Shown here: piece after piece, positions 9,250 to 18,450 of the stretch
How the letters are laid out: the number at the start of each line of letters is the position of its first letter
Numbering within the stretch: the first letter of the stretch is position 1
Source of the DNA: Clostridiales bacterium
Lineage (GTDB): Bacteria > Bacillota > Clostridia > Oscillospirales > Oscillospiraceae
Assembly: GCA_012838665.1 (NCBI GenBank)
Contig: DUOX01000019.1
Span: forward strand, 40,109-104,108
Direction of reading: 5' to 3'
DNA length: 64,000 nt
Notes under the pieces: generated by a model
What the model was told of the DNA's origin: nothing
What the model saw: the letters and a program-made list of their open reading frames with translations, nothing else
The model's database searches: none
Position numbers and translations under genes: made by a program

Positions 9250-10522
9250 ATGACTTATATTCAAATTCGGCACCATAGATATTTACCGTGTCCCCGTCCT
9301 TAATGCCCATGGCTTCCAGACGTTCAAAGACCCCGCTGTCACGGAGCATCCTGTCAAAATACATTCTGGATTCGTAATCGGTGAGGTTGATACTGTCTAT
9401 GAGCCTGCGTATCCAATCCCCCTCAACAATCCAGTCACCGTCGTAATTCTCTATGGTTAACTCATCAGGTGTGCTAAGCTCCGGCTCAGGCGGCGCGTAC
9501 TCAGGCTCGTAGATGATAACGGGGGGCAGTTCCCTTAACTTCTGTGCAACAGCTCTTATAAGTTCCGCGGTGCCCTTATGGGTGACTGCGGACATTTCAA
9601 AAAATTCGTAGCCCTTTGATTCGACATAGGCACGAAAGTCCTCAATGGGCTGGCGGTTGTCGCCCAAAAGGTCGCACTTGTTGCCGACTACAATCTGGGG
9701 GCGTTCCGCCAGTTGGGGGTTATACTCTCGCAGCTCAACATTAATGGTCTCAAAATCATCAACGGGATCGCGGCCCTCGCTTCCCGAAACATCCACAAGG
9801 TGAATCAGGAGTCGGCAGCGGTCAACATGCCTGAGAAAATCATGCCCCAGACCTATGCCTTCGCTGGCCCCCTCAATCAGGCCGGGAATATCAGCCATGA
9901 CGAAGGATACACCTTCGGAAACATATACTACTCCCAGGTTCGGGTAAAGGGTTGTAAAATGATAATTGGCTATTTTGGGATTTGCCTTTGTTACCACAGA
10001 GAGTAAGGTGGATTTTCCTACATTTGGGAAGCCCACAAGACCCACATCGGCCAATAGCTTAAGCTCCAGAATTATTTCCCGGCTCTCGCCCTCGGTGCCG
10101 GGTTTGGCAAAGCGGGGCACCTGCCTGGTAGGAGTGGCAAAGTGCATGTTTCCCCATCCGCCCCGTCCGCCCCTGGCCACCACAAAGGAATCGTCGGTGG
10201 ACATATCTTTGATGATCATTCCTGTTTCTTTATCCCGAATAAGCGTGCCGCGGGGCACTTTAATGATAAGGTTTTCGCCGCTTTTGCCGGAGCAGCGGTT
10301 GCCCCTGCCGTCTGCGCCGTTGCCGGCCACGTATTTTCTTTTATATCGAAAGTCCATAAGGGTGGACATATGGTCGTCAACAACAACGATTACGTCGCCG
10401 CCGCGGCCTCCATCCCCGCCGTCCGGTCCTCCTGAGGGAATGTATTTCTCCCGGTGGAAAGATACGGCGCCGTTGCCGCCTTTTCCGCCCTGTACGAATA
10501 TTGTGGCCTTATCTATGAACAT
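9248..10522 (-). CDS. obgE: GTPase ObgE/CgtA
   Basis: The 424-residue product has the three Obg parts: the glycine-rich Obg fold (1-158, with GGPDGGDGGRGGDV), the G domain with the P-loop GFPNVGKSTLL (about 164-174), DIPGLIEGAS and NKCD, and a C-terminal OCT domain (about 350-424) as found in Firmicutes. Obg acts in 50S ribosome maturation and, in Bacillus, in stress and sporulation initiation. It lies downstream of rplU-rpmA as in most bacteria, but a hairpin at 10611-10633 separates it from rpmA, so its level may be set independently. Confidence 0.97.
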   Translation of the reverse strand: MFIDKATIFVQGGKGGNGAVSFHREKYIPSGGPDGGDGGRGGDVIVVVDDHMSTLMDFRYKRKYVAGNGADGRGNRCSGKSGENLIIKVPRGTLIRDKETGMIIKDMSTDDSFVVARGGRGGWGNMHFATPTRQVPRFAKPGTEGESREIILELKLLADVGLVGFPNVGKSTLLSVVTKANPKIANYHFTTLYPNLGVVYVSEGVSFVMADIPGLIEGASEGIGLGHDFLRHVDRCRLLIHLVDVSGSEGRDPVDDFETINVELREYNPQLAERPQIVVGNKCDLLGDNRQPIEDFRAYVESKGYEFFEMSAVTHKGTAELIRAVAQKLRELPPVIIYEPEYAPPEPELSTPDELTIENYDGDWIVEGDWIRRLIDSINLTDYESRMYFDRMLRDSGVFERLEAMGIKDGDTVNIYGAEFEYKS

Positions 10523-10610
10523 GGATTCACCTCCGGTGGATATGATAAAATATATCTTCAGTTATAATTTGCGGGTGCTGTAAAATAATTCACATTACAA
10601 TTATAAATTA

Positions 10611-10640
10611 AGGGGCGGACAGCGTCCGCCCCTATTTTTT
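10611..10640. terminator. Hairpin between rpmA and obgE
   Basis: A perfect 10-bp GC-rich stem (AGGGGCGGAC, 10611-10620, with 10624-10633) is flanked by a T-run on the plus-strand side (ATTTTTTT) and by TTAATTTAT on the minus-strand side. For the rplU-rpmA transcript it would act as a partial terminator before obgE. Confidence 0.6.
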
Positions 10641-10900
10641 TATTGTGCTAACTCGTAGACAGAGACCATTTTTCTGTCCTTGCCAAGACGCTCGAACCTA
10701 ACAATGCCGCTCTTCAGAGCGAAAAGGGTATCGTCTTTGCCACGGCCCACGTTGGTGCCGGGGTGGATCTTAGTACCGCGTTGTCTGACAAGGATGTTGC
10801 CGGCAAGTACAAACTGTCCGTCGGCTCTCTTGGGGCCAAGCCGTTTTGACTCACTGTCACGACCGTTTCTGGTAGAGCCCATTCCTTTTTTATGTGCCAT
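10640..10900 (-). CDS. rpmA: 50S ribosomal protein L27
   Basis: The 86-residue protein is L27, whose N-terminus reaches the peptidyl-transferase centre. It starts directly with [10 protein letters not shown], the mature form. In most Firmicutes L27 carries an N-terminal extension ending in LQFFA that is removed by the Prp protease, encoded between rplU and rpmA. Here there is no extension and only 34 bases separate the two ribosomal genes, leaving no room for prp. The gene is therefore of the Gram-negative-like unprocessed type. A clear RBS (GGAGG) precedes the ATG. Confidence 0.97.
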   Translation of the reverse strand: MAHKKGMGSTRNGRDSESKRLGPKRADGQFVLAGNILVRQRGTKIHPGTNVGRGKDDTLFALKSGIVRFERLGKDRKMVSVYELAQ

Positions 10901-10934
10901 ATGTTACACCTCCATTTGTCAAATCATTGCGGAA

Positions 10935-11249
10935 CTAGACATTAATTGTGCCGATTTGTACCTGTGTATAGGGCTGCCTGTGGCCCATGGTCCTGCGGTA
11001 GCCCTTTTTGGGCTTCATCTTAAAGACACGGATTTTTTTGGCTTTGCCGTTTTTAACGACATTTGCGGTGACGGTAGCGCCCTCCACGGTGGGAGTGCCA
11101 AAAACGTAATTATTGTCGTCAATAACAGCCAGTACCTTGTCGAAGGTAACGGTTTCGCCGCTTTCGGCGTTCAGCTTCTCGATATAAATAATATCGCCCT
11201 CGGCCACACGGTACTGTTTGCCACCGGTCTCAATAATCGCATGCTTCAC
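10935..11249 (-). CDS. rplU: 50S ribosomal protein L21
   Basis: The 104-residue product has typical L21 sequence: [15 protein letters not shown] at the start and the [18 protein letters not shown]-terminal rRNA-binding segment in split form. It is the first gene of rplU-rpmA(-obgE). A near-consensus promoter lies 87 bases upstream of the start codon, leaving an untranslated leader of about 80 bases that could hold an autoregulatory L21 leader structure. Confidence 0.97.
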   Translation of the reverse strand: MKHAIIETGGKQYRVAEGDIIYIEKLNAESGETVTFDKVLAVIDDNNYVFGTPTVEGATVTANVVKNGKAKKIRVFKMKPKKGYRRTMGHRQPYTQVQIGTINV

Positions 11250-11329
11250 TAATATTGTACCTACCTCTCTTGGAGTCTCGCTCTAGGGGTGAAAGCCAAG
11301 CTTCACTTAAACGACCCGTTCAAAGCGGC
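11250..11329 (-). promoter_or_regulatory. Possible L21 leader (untranslated region of rplU)
   Basis: The roughly 80-base leader can fold into competing hairpins: GTGAAGC with GCTTTCAC, and CTTGG with CCAAG close to the ribosome-binding site. L21 leaders are known in Firmicutes, but I cannot match this to the family consensus by eye. Confidence 0.35.
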
Positions 11330-11335
11330 CATGCT

Positions 11336-11364
11336 AGTTTATCATGTAATACCAGCAATGTCAA
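11336..11364 (-). promoter_or_regulatory. SigA-type promoter of rplU operon
   Basis: On the minus strand TTGACA (11359-11364) and TAAACT (11336-11341) are spaced by exactly 17 bases. The -35 is perfect and the -10 matches at 4 of 6 positions. Confidence 0.7.
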
Positions 11365-11401
11365 TGATTTTTGCAAAAATATGCGTCTTGATAAAACCCG
11401 C

Positions 11402-12172
11402 CTAGCGGTTCAAGATTTCCGCAAGAGCGTCATTCATATCGTACATTCCCGGCTCCGTTATCCCGGCAAGGAATTTTGCCGCAGTGATGGCGCCGTTTGC
11501 AAACACCTCCCGCGAGTAGGCCTTATGGCTGAACTCTATCACCTCATCCGGTCCGGCGAATATAACGTCATGTTCGCCAACGATGGTCCCGCCCCGGACG
11601 GCGGAGATACCGATTTCATTTTTATTCCGTGGCCTGCGGACGCTTTGCCGCTCATAGACGTACTCGGAAGGGCGGGGGAGGGCGGAGGCAATGGAATCGG
11701 CAAGCATAAGGGCCGTTCCGCTGGGAGCGTCCACTTTGGCCTTGTGATGGCGCTCGACGATTTCCACATCAAAATTGTCACCCAGAACGGTGGCAGCCTT
11801 TTTCAGGAGACTTGATAAAAGATTAATGCCCAGAGACATATTGGCGGACTTGAATAAGGGAATATGCCCGGACGCGTCCTTAATCATTTCAAGCTGCTCG
11901 TCGTTGTAGCCGGTAGTGCAGATAACGGCCGGGATTCTCCTTTTAATGCAATAGGGGAGCAGCCTGCTCAGGGCAGAGGGATTTGAAAAATCTATAAGCA
12001 CGTCGGCTTGGCCGGCAAACTCCATGGGATCTGAGTAAACAGGATAGTCAGACATTTTGACGGTGTTGACATCGAAGCCCGCCACCACGACCATGTCGTC
12101 CCTCTCTCTGCACATTCGGCTGACCACTTGTCCCATACGACCATTACAGCCGGATATTATTATCTTAGGCAT
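11402..12172 (-). CDS. dapB: 4-hydroxy-tetrahydrodipicolinate reductase
   Basis: The 256-residue enzyme performs the second committed step of diaminopimelate/lysine synthesis. It has the NAD(P)H motif GCNGRMGQ at the N-terminus and the family signature ERHHKAKVDAPSGTA, with the catalytic His and the substrate-binding Lys and SGT. It is the last gene of the asd-dapA-dapB run on the minus strand. Diaminopimelate is a cell-wall precursor, and the pathway intermediate also gives dipicolinate, the calcium chelator of the spore core, which links the operon to sporulation. Confidence 0.97.
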   Translation of the reverse strand: MPKIIISGCNGRMGQVVSRMCRERDDMVVVAGFDVNTVKMSDYPVYSDPMEFAGQADVLIDFSNPSALSRLLPYCIKRRIPAVICTTGYNDEQLEMIKDASGHIPLFKSANMSLGINLLSSLLKKAATVLGDNFDVEIVERHHKAKVDAPSGTALMLADSIASALPRPSEYVYERQSVRRPRNKNEIGISAVRGGTIVGEHDVIFAGPDEVIEFSHKAYSREVFANGAITAAKFLAGITEPGMYDMNDALAEILNR

Positions 12173-12230
12173 AATACCAACCTTTCAAAAATGGATAGGG
12201 GGAAATCCGCCCTTTTAAAAAGACACGGCG

Positions 12231-13121
12231 CTATTTCAGCTTCAGGCCCGCATTTACAAGGCTTTCCTTCAGCTTGGCAAGGTTATCCTCGCGCATCTCG
12301 CACAGTGGCAGGCGGAGTTTGCCCACATTCATCCCCATAAGGTTCATGGCCGTTTTTACGGGTACGGGGTTAACCTCGATAAACAGCTTTGCGAACAGGT
12401 CGGCATATTTGAAGTAGAGCTTCGTGGCGGCGGCGAAATCGCCCTCCAGGCAGAGCCCGCAAAGCTCGGCTACTTCCTTGGGAATGATATTGGAGGCCAC
12501 TGAAATGACACCAACAGCGCCCATGGACATCATGGGTATCGTGTTGTCGTCGTTGCCGCTCCAGATGTAAAGCTCGTCGCCGCAGAGGGCCCTGGTCCTG
12601 GAGAACAGGCTAAAGTCCCCGGAGGCCTCTTTGACGCCGTTTATGTTGGGGTGCTTGGACAGTTCCTTGTAAGTCTCCGCGGCAATACCGATGCCCGTGC
12701 GACTGGGGACGTTGTAAAGAATCATGGGCACGTCAACACGGTCGGCCACATAGGTAAAGTGCTTAATCAAACCATGTTGGGACGTCTTGTTATAATAGGG
12801 GGTCACCATGAGGATTCCGTCAACACCGGAAGCTTTAGCGCTTGTGGCAAGGCGGAGGGAGGTCATGGTATCATTACTGCCTACTCCGGCCACTACCTTC
12901 ATCCGCCCGGCAGTGTACTTGACAACGAAATCTACGAGTTCCTCATGTTCGTCAACGGGCTGGGTAGCGTTTTCACCTGTGGTGCCGCAGACTATAATGG
13001 CGGAGGTGCCGTTTTCGTACTGAAAATCCAACAGCTGGCCCATTTTCTCATAATCTATGCCGTTCTCGGTAAAAGGGGTGATTATGGCAGTTCCTGAACC
13101 GGTAAATATGGGAGTTTTCAT
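12231..13121 (-). CDS. dapA: 4-hydroxy-tetrahydrodipicolinate synthase
   Basis: The 296-residue TIM-barrel aldolase condenses pyruvate with aspartate semialdehyde. The Schiff-base Lys is in NGVKEASG, the CGTTGENAT segment binds substrate, and the active-site Tyr lies in ILYNVPSRTG. Start and length agree with the family. It sits between asd (46 bases upstream) and dapB (58 bases downstream), so substrate supply and use are encoded together. I see no lysine riboswitch in front of the operon. Confidence 0.97.
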   Translation of the reverse strand: MKTPIFTGSGTAIITPFTENGIDYEKMGQLLDFQYENGTSAIIVCGTTGENATQPVDEHEELVDFVVKYTAGRMKVVAGVGSNDTMTSLRLATSAKASGVDGILMVTPYYNKTSQHGLIKHFTYVADRVDVPMILYNVPSRTGIGIAAETYKELSKHPNINGVKEASGDFSLFSRTRALCGDELYIWSGNDDNTIPMMSMGAVGVISVASNIIPKEVAELCGLCLEGDFAAATKLYFKYADLFAKLFIEVNPVPVKTAMNLMGMNVGKLRLPLCEMREDNLAKLKESLVNAGLKLK

Positions 13122-13167
13122 TTTATGCCCTCCTTAAAATTGAAGTTTTATTGATTATAGGTATTGG

Positions 13168-14247
13168 CTATATCCAGCCTTCGGCGCAGAGCAGCTCTGC
13201 CAAAAGGACTGCGCCGCCCGCCGCGCCCCGCAAAGTGTTGTGAGAGAGGCAGACGAATTTATAATCATACTGCGTATCAGGCCACAACCTGCCGATGGAA
13301 ACTGCCATGCCGCCTTCCAGGTTGCGGTCCAGCTTTGTCTGGGGTCTGTCGTCCCCTGCGAAGTAATGGAGGAACTGTTTGGGAGCTGTGGGAAGTCCAA
13401 GCTCCTGGGGGCGGCCGGAGAAATTTAACCAGCGCTCGATAATTTCCTCTTTCGCGGGCTTTTTGTCAAAGCTTACAAAAACTGCGGCCATATGTCCATC
13501 GCTGACCGCGACACGCAAACACTGAGCGGTAATTGAGGGGGATTCGGCTTTTTTAATCTCCCCGTTTTCCACGCTGCCCCAGATTTTCAGGGGCTCTTGC
13601 TCGGATTTTTCCTCCTCGCCGCCTATATAAGGGATTACGTTATCCACCATTTCAGGCCAGCTTTCAAAAGTCTTTCCGGCGCCGGATATGGCCTGGTAGG
13701 TGCAAACGAGTATCGATTTAATGCCGAATTCGTCCCTCAGGGGGTGCAAAGCCGGCACATAGCTCTGGATTGAGCAGTTGGACTTGACAGCTATAAAGCC
13801 CCGTTTGGTGCCAAGACGTTTTCGCTGGCTGTCGATGATTTGAATGTGTTGCGGGTTAATTTCCGGAATTATCATAGGCACGTCGGGAGTCCAGCGATGG
13901 GCGCTGTTGTTGGAGACCACAGGGCATTCCAATTTCGCGTAAGCCTCCTCAAGGGCTTTTATTTCGTCCATTTTCATATCTACAGCCGAAAAGACAAAAT
14001 CAACGGATTTGGCTATGGCTTCCATATCGTCCACGGCGTTTTTGACTATAAGACTTTTTGCCATCTCCGGTATGGGAGTATCAACTGCCCAGCGGTTGCC
14101 TACGGCTTCCTCATAAGTCTTACCTGCGCTCCTGGAGCTTGCGGCAATTTCAGTGAGCTCAAACCATGGATGGTTTTCCATAAGGGATACAAAACGCTGG
14201 CCTACCATGCCGGTGCCGCCTATAACTCCTACTTTATATTTTTTCAT
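13168..14247 (-). CDS. asd: Aspartate-semialdehyde dehydrogenase, archaeal/fungal-type
   Basis: The 359-residue enzyme reduces aspartyl phosphate to the semialdehyde. The NADP motif VGVIGGTGMVGQRFV is at the N-terminus; the catalytic Cys is in VKSNCSIQSY and the catalytic His in SDGHMAAV. The longer spacing and the HNTLRGAAGGAVLLAE ending are those of the archaeal/fungal subclass rather than the classical E. coli type. It is the first gene of asd-dapA-dapB. A minus-strand promoter at 14430-14458 gives a leader of about 175 bases, in which I find no recognisable riboswitch or T-box. Confidence 0.95.
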   Translation of the reverse strand: MKKYKVGVIGGTGMVGQRFVSLMENHPWFELTEIAASSRSAGKTYEEAVGNRWAVDTPIPEMAKSLIVKNAVDDMEAIAKSVDFVFSAVDMKMDEIKALEEAYAKLECPVVSNNSAHRWTPDVPMIIPEINPQHIQIIDSQRKRLGTKRGFIAVKSNCSIQSYVPALHPLRDEFGIKSILVCTYQAISGAGKTFESWPEMVDNVIPYIGGEEEKSEQEPLKIWGSVENGEIKKAESPSITAQCLRVAVSDGHMAAVFVSFDKKPAKEEIIERWLNFSGRPQELGLPTAPKQFLHYFAGDDRPQTKLDRNLEGGMAVSIGRLWPDTQYDYKFVCLSHNTLRGAAGGAVLLAELLCAEGWI

Positions 14248-14343
14248 AGAGACTCGATCCTTTCATCGACCAATAAAACCACTCTATCTATGCTATTCCT
14301 TATGCAGGAAAATAATGTCTAATCGCATTCTATGCAAAACGGG

Positions 14344-14372
14344 TTGAAAACAGGGATATTTTTGTATATAAT
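14344..14372 (+). promoter_or_regulatory. Promoter toward the spoIID-like gene
   Basis: TTGAAA (14344-14349) and a perfect TATAAT (14367-14372) are spaced by 17 bases. It fires rightward across the asd promoter, which faces it about 60 bases away. Confidence 0.6.
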
Positions 14373-14429
14373 GGGGTAACTAGTCGAATCTGATAATTCA
14401 AGTACTACATATTTACTTATTAATGATTG

Positions 14430-14458
14430 ATGATATCACAGCACAGCAGTGCAGTCAA
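14430..14458 (-). promoter_or_regulatory. Promoter of asd-dapA-dapB
   Basis: On the minus strand TTGACT (14453-14458) and TATCAT (14430-14435) are spaced by 17 bases; each hexamer matches at 5 of 6 positions. Confidence 0.6.
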
Positions 14459-14502
14459 TATAACGTCTTACTACTAATGTAACAAAATAAAGGAAAAAAC
14501 TG

Positions 14503-16173
14503 ATGAAGAATAACAGTAAAAACACTAATTATATTAAAATTATGACCCTCGTTATAATAGCGGCGCTCTTTATTGCCGCTTCTCCCACCGGCGACGCTGC
14601 GCAGAACATCTATGTAAACGACGGCAACAGCGTTTTGTCCGGAAGTCTTGCCGACGCCTACGCCATAGGCGAAAGCGGATCTGCGGCCAAACTTGGCTCT
14701 TCCAAAGTATATGCACTGACAGGCAGTGGAATTGAACTGGTGGAGGGCGGGCAGTTTTCCGAGCCTCCTCATCTTTCCGTCAGCGGTACGGTGCCCATCA
14801 GCAGGTCAAAAATCAGGGTGGGGCTCTACTATTACCACAGCGCCGCCCGGGACACTTCCCTTGAGACGGCAAGCCTGCAAAACTACGTGGGCAGCGGTTA
14901 CAAATTTGGCTACTATGATAGCTCTTTTGAATTTCACGAAGTGGGCTACACTTCAGAGACCAAGCTGACCATGATGAAAGATAAAAACGTAAAGGTATCA
15001 AATGGCGTCGTTGGTTGCTACCACATCCTTCTGCCGGCCACGTATTCCACCTTCGACGAAGCGAAAAATGCTGCCTCCGCCTATGCCGACGGTTTCCCGG
15101 CTTACTACAACGGAGAATACAGGGTCCTTGTTGGAAAATATAAGAGCGCTGCCGCCGCTACGGCCGACATGCAAAATCGGGGAATATCCGGCACGGTATA
15201 CAGTGCCAGCAACCGATGCGTTGTTGTCACAAGGACGGGCACCACGGATATTCTCTTTGAATTTGACTGTAGCACCCAGTACCCTCTGGTCATAAGACCC
15301 CGGTCAGATTCGGAAAAGGCGCAGACCTGGTTTAAGAGCTATAGGTATTACGGAGACTTTCAGTACATACGCACAACCGGCGAAAATTTGACGGTGGTAA
15401 ATATATTGGATATGGAGGACTATGTAAAAGGCGTAATCCCGTATGAGATGAGCCCTTCCTGGCCTCTGGAAGCCTTGAAGGCACAGGCTTTGTGCGCGAG
15501 GACATATGCCGCCAAGCACTTCAATTACTACGAAAAACACGGTTTTGACGTCACTGCGGACACTTATTGTCAGGTATACAGGGGAACCAGCAACGCCAAC
15601 GCAACTACTGATAAGGCTGTGGATACGACGGCTGGGCAGTATGTCACATATAACGGCGAACTATGCTCAACCCTGTATTTCTCCTCTGATGGCGGCGCCA
15701 CGGAAAGCAATGAAAATGTCAATGGAACCAAGGTGCCGTATCTGGTGGGGGTAACAGACCCCTATGAGCAGGCTGTGGCCGACATCAATAGCTACAGCAG
15801 TTGGACCCGCATTCTCACTCGGGACGCTGTGACAAGCAAGCTTAAGGCCTATGTTATTTCCACTATTATAGACATTGAGCCAACATTCTCAGAGACGGGC
15901 AATGTCATAGCGCTGAAATTTACCGACGCCAACGGCAAAACAGTCACCATACATAAAAGTCAAACCCGCACGCTGCTTGGCCTTCCAAGCATGCGCTACA
16001 ATGTTAGCAAATCCGGCACAAACTATGTTTTTGAAGGCTCCGGATGGGGGCATAATGTAGGTATGAGCCAATTTGGAGCAAATGCAATGGCCGCCCATTA
16101 CGGCTATACCTATGACCAGATAATCGGCTTTTACTACACGGGCGTGAGCCTTTCCACCGGAGTCGTACGCTGA
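14503..16173 (+). CDS. Secreted SpoIID/LytB-domain protein
   Basis: The 556-residue protein has an N-terminal signal peptide (hydrophobic 11-28, then a small-residue cleavage region near 33). Residues 170-230 look like a SPOR-type repeat ([20 protein letters not shown]). The C-terminal 280 residues are the SpoIID domain: [29 protein letters not shown], and the closing [17 protein letters not shown]. SpoIID is a lytic transglycosylase/amidase-stimulating protein that trims septal peptidoglycan during engulfment; LytB relatives act in vegetative cells. The large N-terminal extension and the vegetative-looking promoter make this a relative rather than SpoIID itself. Its stop overlaps the queA start by one base. 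Confidence 0.88.
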   Translation: MKNNSKNTNYIKIMTLVIIAALFIAASPTGDAAQNIYVNDGNSVLSGSLADAYAIGESGSAAKLGSSKVYALTGSGIELVEGGQFSEPPHLSVSGTVPISRSKIRVGLYYYHSAARDTSLETASLQNYVGSGYKFGYYDSSFEFHEVGYTSETKLTMMKDKNVKVSNGVVGCYHILLPATYSTFDEAKNAASAYADGFPAYYNGEYRVLVGKYKSAAAATADMQNRGISGTVYSASNRCVVVTRTGTTDILFEFDCSTQYPLVIRPRSDSEKAQTWFKSYRYYGDFQYIRTTGENLTVVNILDMEDYVKGVIPYEMSPSWPLEALKAQALCARTYAAKHFNYYEKHGFDVTADTYCQVYRGTSNANATTDKAVDTTAGQYVTYNGELCSTLYFSSDGGATESNENVNGTKVPYLVGVTDPYEQAVADINSYSSWTRILTRDAVTSKLKAYVISTIIDIEPTFSETGNVIALKFTDANGKTVTIHKSQTRTLLGLPSMRYNVSKSGTNYVFEGSGWGHNVGMSQFGANAMAAHYGYTYDQIIGFYYTGVSLSTGVVR

Positions 16174-17195
16174 TGAAGAAATCCGACTTTTCATTCGAGT
16201 TGCCTGAGGAGCTGATTGCACAAACGCCAATTGGCAGGCGGGATGCCTCCCGCCTGCTTGTTTTAGACAAAAACACCGGGAAGATAAGTCATAGTCATTT
16301 CTATAATCTTCCGGATTATCTCGTCGAGGGCGACTGTCTTGTGCTGAACGATTCCCGGGTGTTGCCGGCCCGGCTGATAGGTACCCGAAAAACCGGCGGT
16401 GCGGTAGAGGTGGTGCTCCTCCGGGATTTGGGCGGGGGAGACTGGGAATGCCTCACAAGGCCGGGGAAAAAGACCCGTCCGGGGGCGGAGCTTGTCTTTG
16501 GAGATGGCCAGCTTCGGGCCAGAGTCTCTCAGGTGACCTCCGGCGGCAACAGGGTAATTCACTTTGAATTTGAGGGTATTTTCCTTGAAATACTGGAGCG
16601 GCTTGGCAAGATGCCGCTGCCACCTTATATAAAAAAGGAGCTTCAGGACAGGGAGCGCTATCAGACGGTTTATTCAAAGGAGCCTGGCTCTGCAGCGGCG
16701 CCTACGGCGGGCCTGCATTTTACCCATGAATTGCTGGAGAAAGTCAGGTCAAAGGGCGTAAAAATCTGCTACGTGACTCTGCACGTGGGCCTGGGTACCT
16801 TTAGGCCGGTAAAAACGGAAATGATAGAGGAGCACGAAATGCACTCGGAGTTCTGTATTGTTCCAGAGGACACTGCCCATGCGGTAAACGAGACGAAGCA
16901 AAAAGGCGGGAGGATAATTGCCGTTGGCACAACTTCCTGCCGTACCCTAGAGAGCTTTGCATCTCCAGAGGGCAGGCTGACACCGGGAAGCGGCTGGACG
17001 GACATTTTTATTTATCCCGGTTATACTTTTAAATGTATTGACGCGCTAATCACCAATTTTCACCTGCCTGAGAGCACCCTGATTATGCTGGTGTCTGCCC
17101 TGGTGGGAAGGGAGAATATACTTCATGCCTACGAAGTGGCGGTGACGGAGAGGTATAGATTTTTCTCCTTCGGCGATGCGATGCTTATTAAATAA
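16173..17195 (+). CDS. queA: S-adenosylmethionine:tRNA ribosyltransferase-isomerase
   Basis: The 340-residue protein is QueA, which transfers the ribosyl part of AdoMet to preQ1 in tRNA to give epoxyqueuosine. Family segments are [32 protein letters not shown] and [13 protein letters not shown] 16173 overlaps the preceding stop (TGATG), and no better start is present. tgt follows 47 bases later, giving the usual queA-tgt-yajC order. No preQ1 biosynthesis genes are in the window, so the base may be salvaged. Confidence 0.97.
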   Translation: MKKSDFSFELPEELIAQTPIGRRDASRLLVLDKNTGKISHSHFYNLPDYLVEGDCLVLNDSRVLPARLIGTRKTGGAVEVVLLRDLGGGDWECLTRPGKKTRPGAELVFGDGQLRARVSQVTSGGNRVIHFEFEGIFLEILERLGKMPLPPYIKKELQDRERYQTVYSKEPGSAAAPTAGLHFTHELLEKVRSKGVKICYVTLHVGLGTFRPVKTEMIEEHEMHSEFCIVPEDTAHAVNETKQKGGRIIAVGTTSCRTLESFASPEGRLTPGSGWTDIFIYPGYTFKCIDALITNFHLPESTLIMLVSALVGRENILHAYEVAVTERYRFFSFGDAMLIK

Positions 17196-17242
17196 TAGGT
17201 CAGGCCTCGGATCTGACCAGGTTAACGAAAAGGTGAGCTGAT

Positions 17243-18373
17243 TTGTTCAAGCTGATTTGCAGTGAGGGCAAAGCCCGCCGCGGGGAGTTTTCCACACCCC
17301 ACGGCAAGGTGCAAACCCCTGTCTATATGAATGTGGGCACTCAGGCTGCCATCAAAGGCGGGCTGTCCGCGGAGGATTTGTCTCTAATCGGGTGCCAGGT
17401 TGAGCTATCCAACACTTATCATCTCCATCTCAGGCCGGGAGACGAGCTGATACGGCGCATGGGCGGGCTCCATAAGTTTATGGCCTGGGAGGGGCCGATA
17501 CTCACCGACAGCGGCGGGTTTCAGATATTCTCCCTTGCCAGCCTTCGCAAAATCAGCGAGGAAGGCGTGCATTTTAATTCTCACATAGATGGACGGAAAA
17601 TCTTCATGGGCCCTGAAGAGAGCATGCGGATACAGTCAAACCTCGGCTCCGATGTGGCCATGGCCTTTGACGAGTGTGTCAAAATTCCCTCACCTTATAA
17701 CTATGTAAAAGAATCCTGCAACCGCACGCACCGTTGGCTGGTGCGATGCAGGGCCGCCCTGGAGAAGTACAACTCAATGCCCGATGCCGTAAACCCCGGC
17801 CAGGTGCTTTTCGGCATCAACCAGGGCGCCACATTCCCGGACCTCAGGATTGACCACATGAAGCGCATAGCGGAGTTGGAACTTCCGGGCTATGCAATCG
17901 GGGGTCTGGCGGTGGGGGAGACGGCCGCTGAGATGTACGATACCATAGAAACAGTAGAGGAATTCATGCCCCGGGATAAGCCACGTTATCTCATGGGTGT
18001 TGGGACCCCCGGAAATATTATCGAAGCCGTGCATAGGGGCATAGACTTTTTCGACTGCGTCATGCCCGCCCGAAACGGGCGCCACGGCCACCTGTTTACG
18101 TGGTCGGGAATTATCAACATAAATAACGAAAAATACGCTCTTGACGCGGACTCCATAGATCCGCTGTGTTCCTGTCCCGTGTGCAGGACGCATTCAAGGG
18201 CTTATTTGCGGCATCTGTTTAAAGCCGGGGAGGTTTTAGCACTGCGCTTGGCCGTGATGCATAACCTGTATTTTTATAATGAGCTGGTCCTGCGCATTAG
18301 AAATTCATTGGAAAATGGGGAATTTGGCAGTTTTAGGGCACAATATTCCGAAATTTTGGATAAACGCGTATAA
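17243..18373 (+). CDS. tgt: tRNA-guanine transglycosylase
   Basis: The 376-residue TIM-barrel enzyme swaps G34 of GUN tRNAs for preQ1. The general-base Asp is in LTDSGGFQIFSL and the nucleophile Asp in FDCVMPARNGRHGHLF. The C-terminal zinc site is CSCPVC followed by a His. The start is a TTG at 17243 with AAAGGTGAG upstream. Length and start (FKLICSEGKARRG) fit the family. It is cotranscribed with queA; a new promoter before yajC follows its stop. Confidence 0.97.
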   Translation: MFKLICSEGKARRGEFSTPHGKVQTPVYMNVGTQAAIKGGLSAEDLSLIGCQVELSNTYHLHLRPGDELIRRMGGLHKFMAWEGPILTDSGGFQIFSLASLRKISEEGVHFNSHIDGRKIFMGPEESMRIQSNLGSDVAMAFDECVKIPSPYNYVKESCNRTHRWLVRCRAALEKYNSMPDAVNPGQVLFGINQGATFPDLRIDHMKRIAELELPGYAIGGLAVGETAAEMYDTIETVEEFMPRDKPRYLMGVGTPGNIIEAVHRGIDFFDCVMPARNGRHGHLFTWSGIININNEKYALDADSIDPLCSCPVCRTHSRAYLRHLFKAGEVLALRLAVMHNLYFYNELVLRIRNSLENGEFGSFRAQYSEILDKRV

Positions 18374-18378
18374 AATGC

Positions 18379-18407
18379 TTGCAATTACAGAAGTATCTAT
18401 ATATAAT
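18379..18407 (+). promoter_or_regulatory. Promoter of yajC
   Basis: TTGCAA (18379-18384) and TATAAT (18402-18407) are spaced by 17 bases, directly after the tgt stop codon. Confidence 0.5.
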
Positions 18408-18450
18408 TTGCTAGACACAAGCGTTGGAAATTTACTAGGAGGTTAATTTG

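Noticed and set aside
14248..14429. Lysine riboswitch or T-box before asd-dapA-dapB
   Set aside because: The leader is long enough, but I see neither the conserved lysine-riboswitch core nor a T-box sequence.
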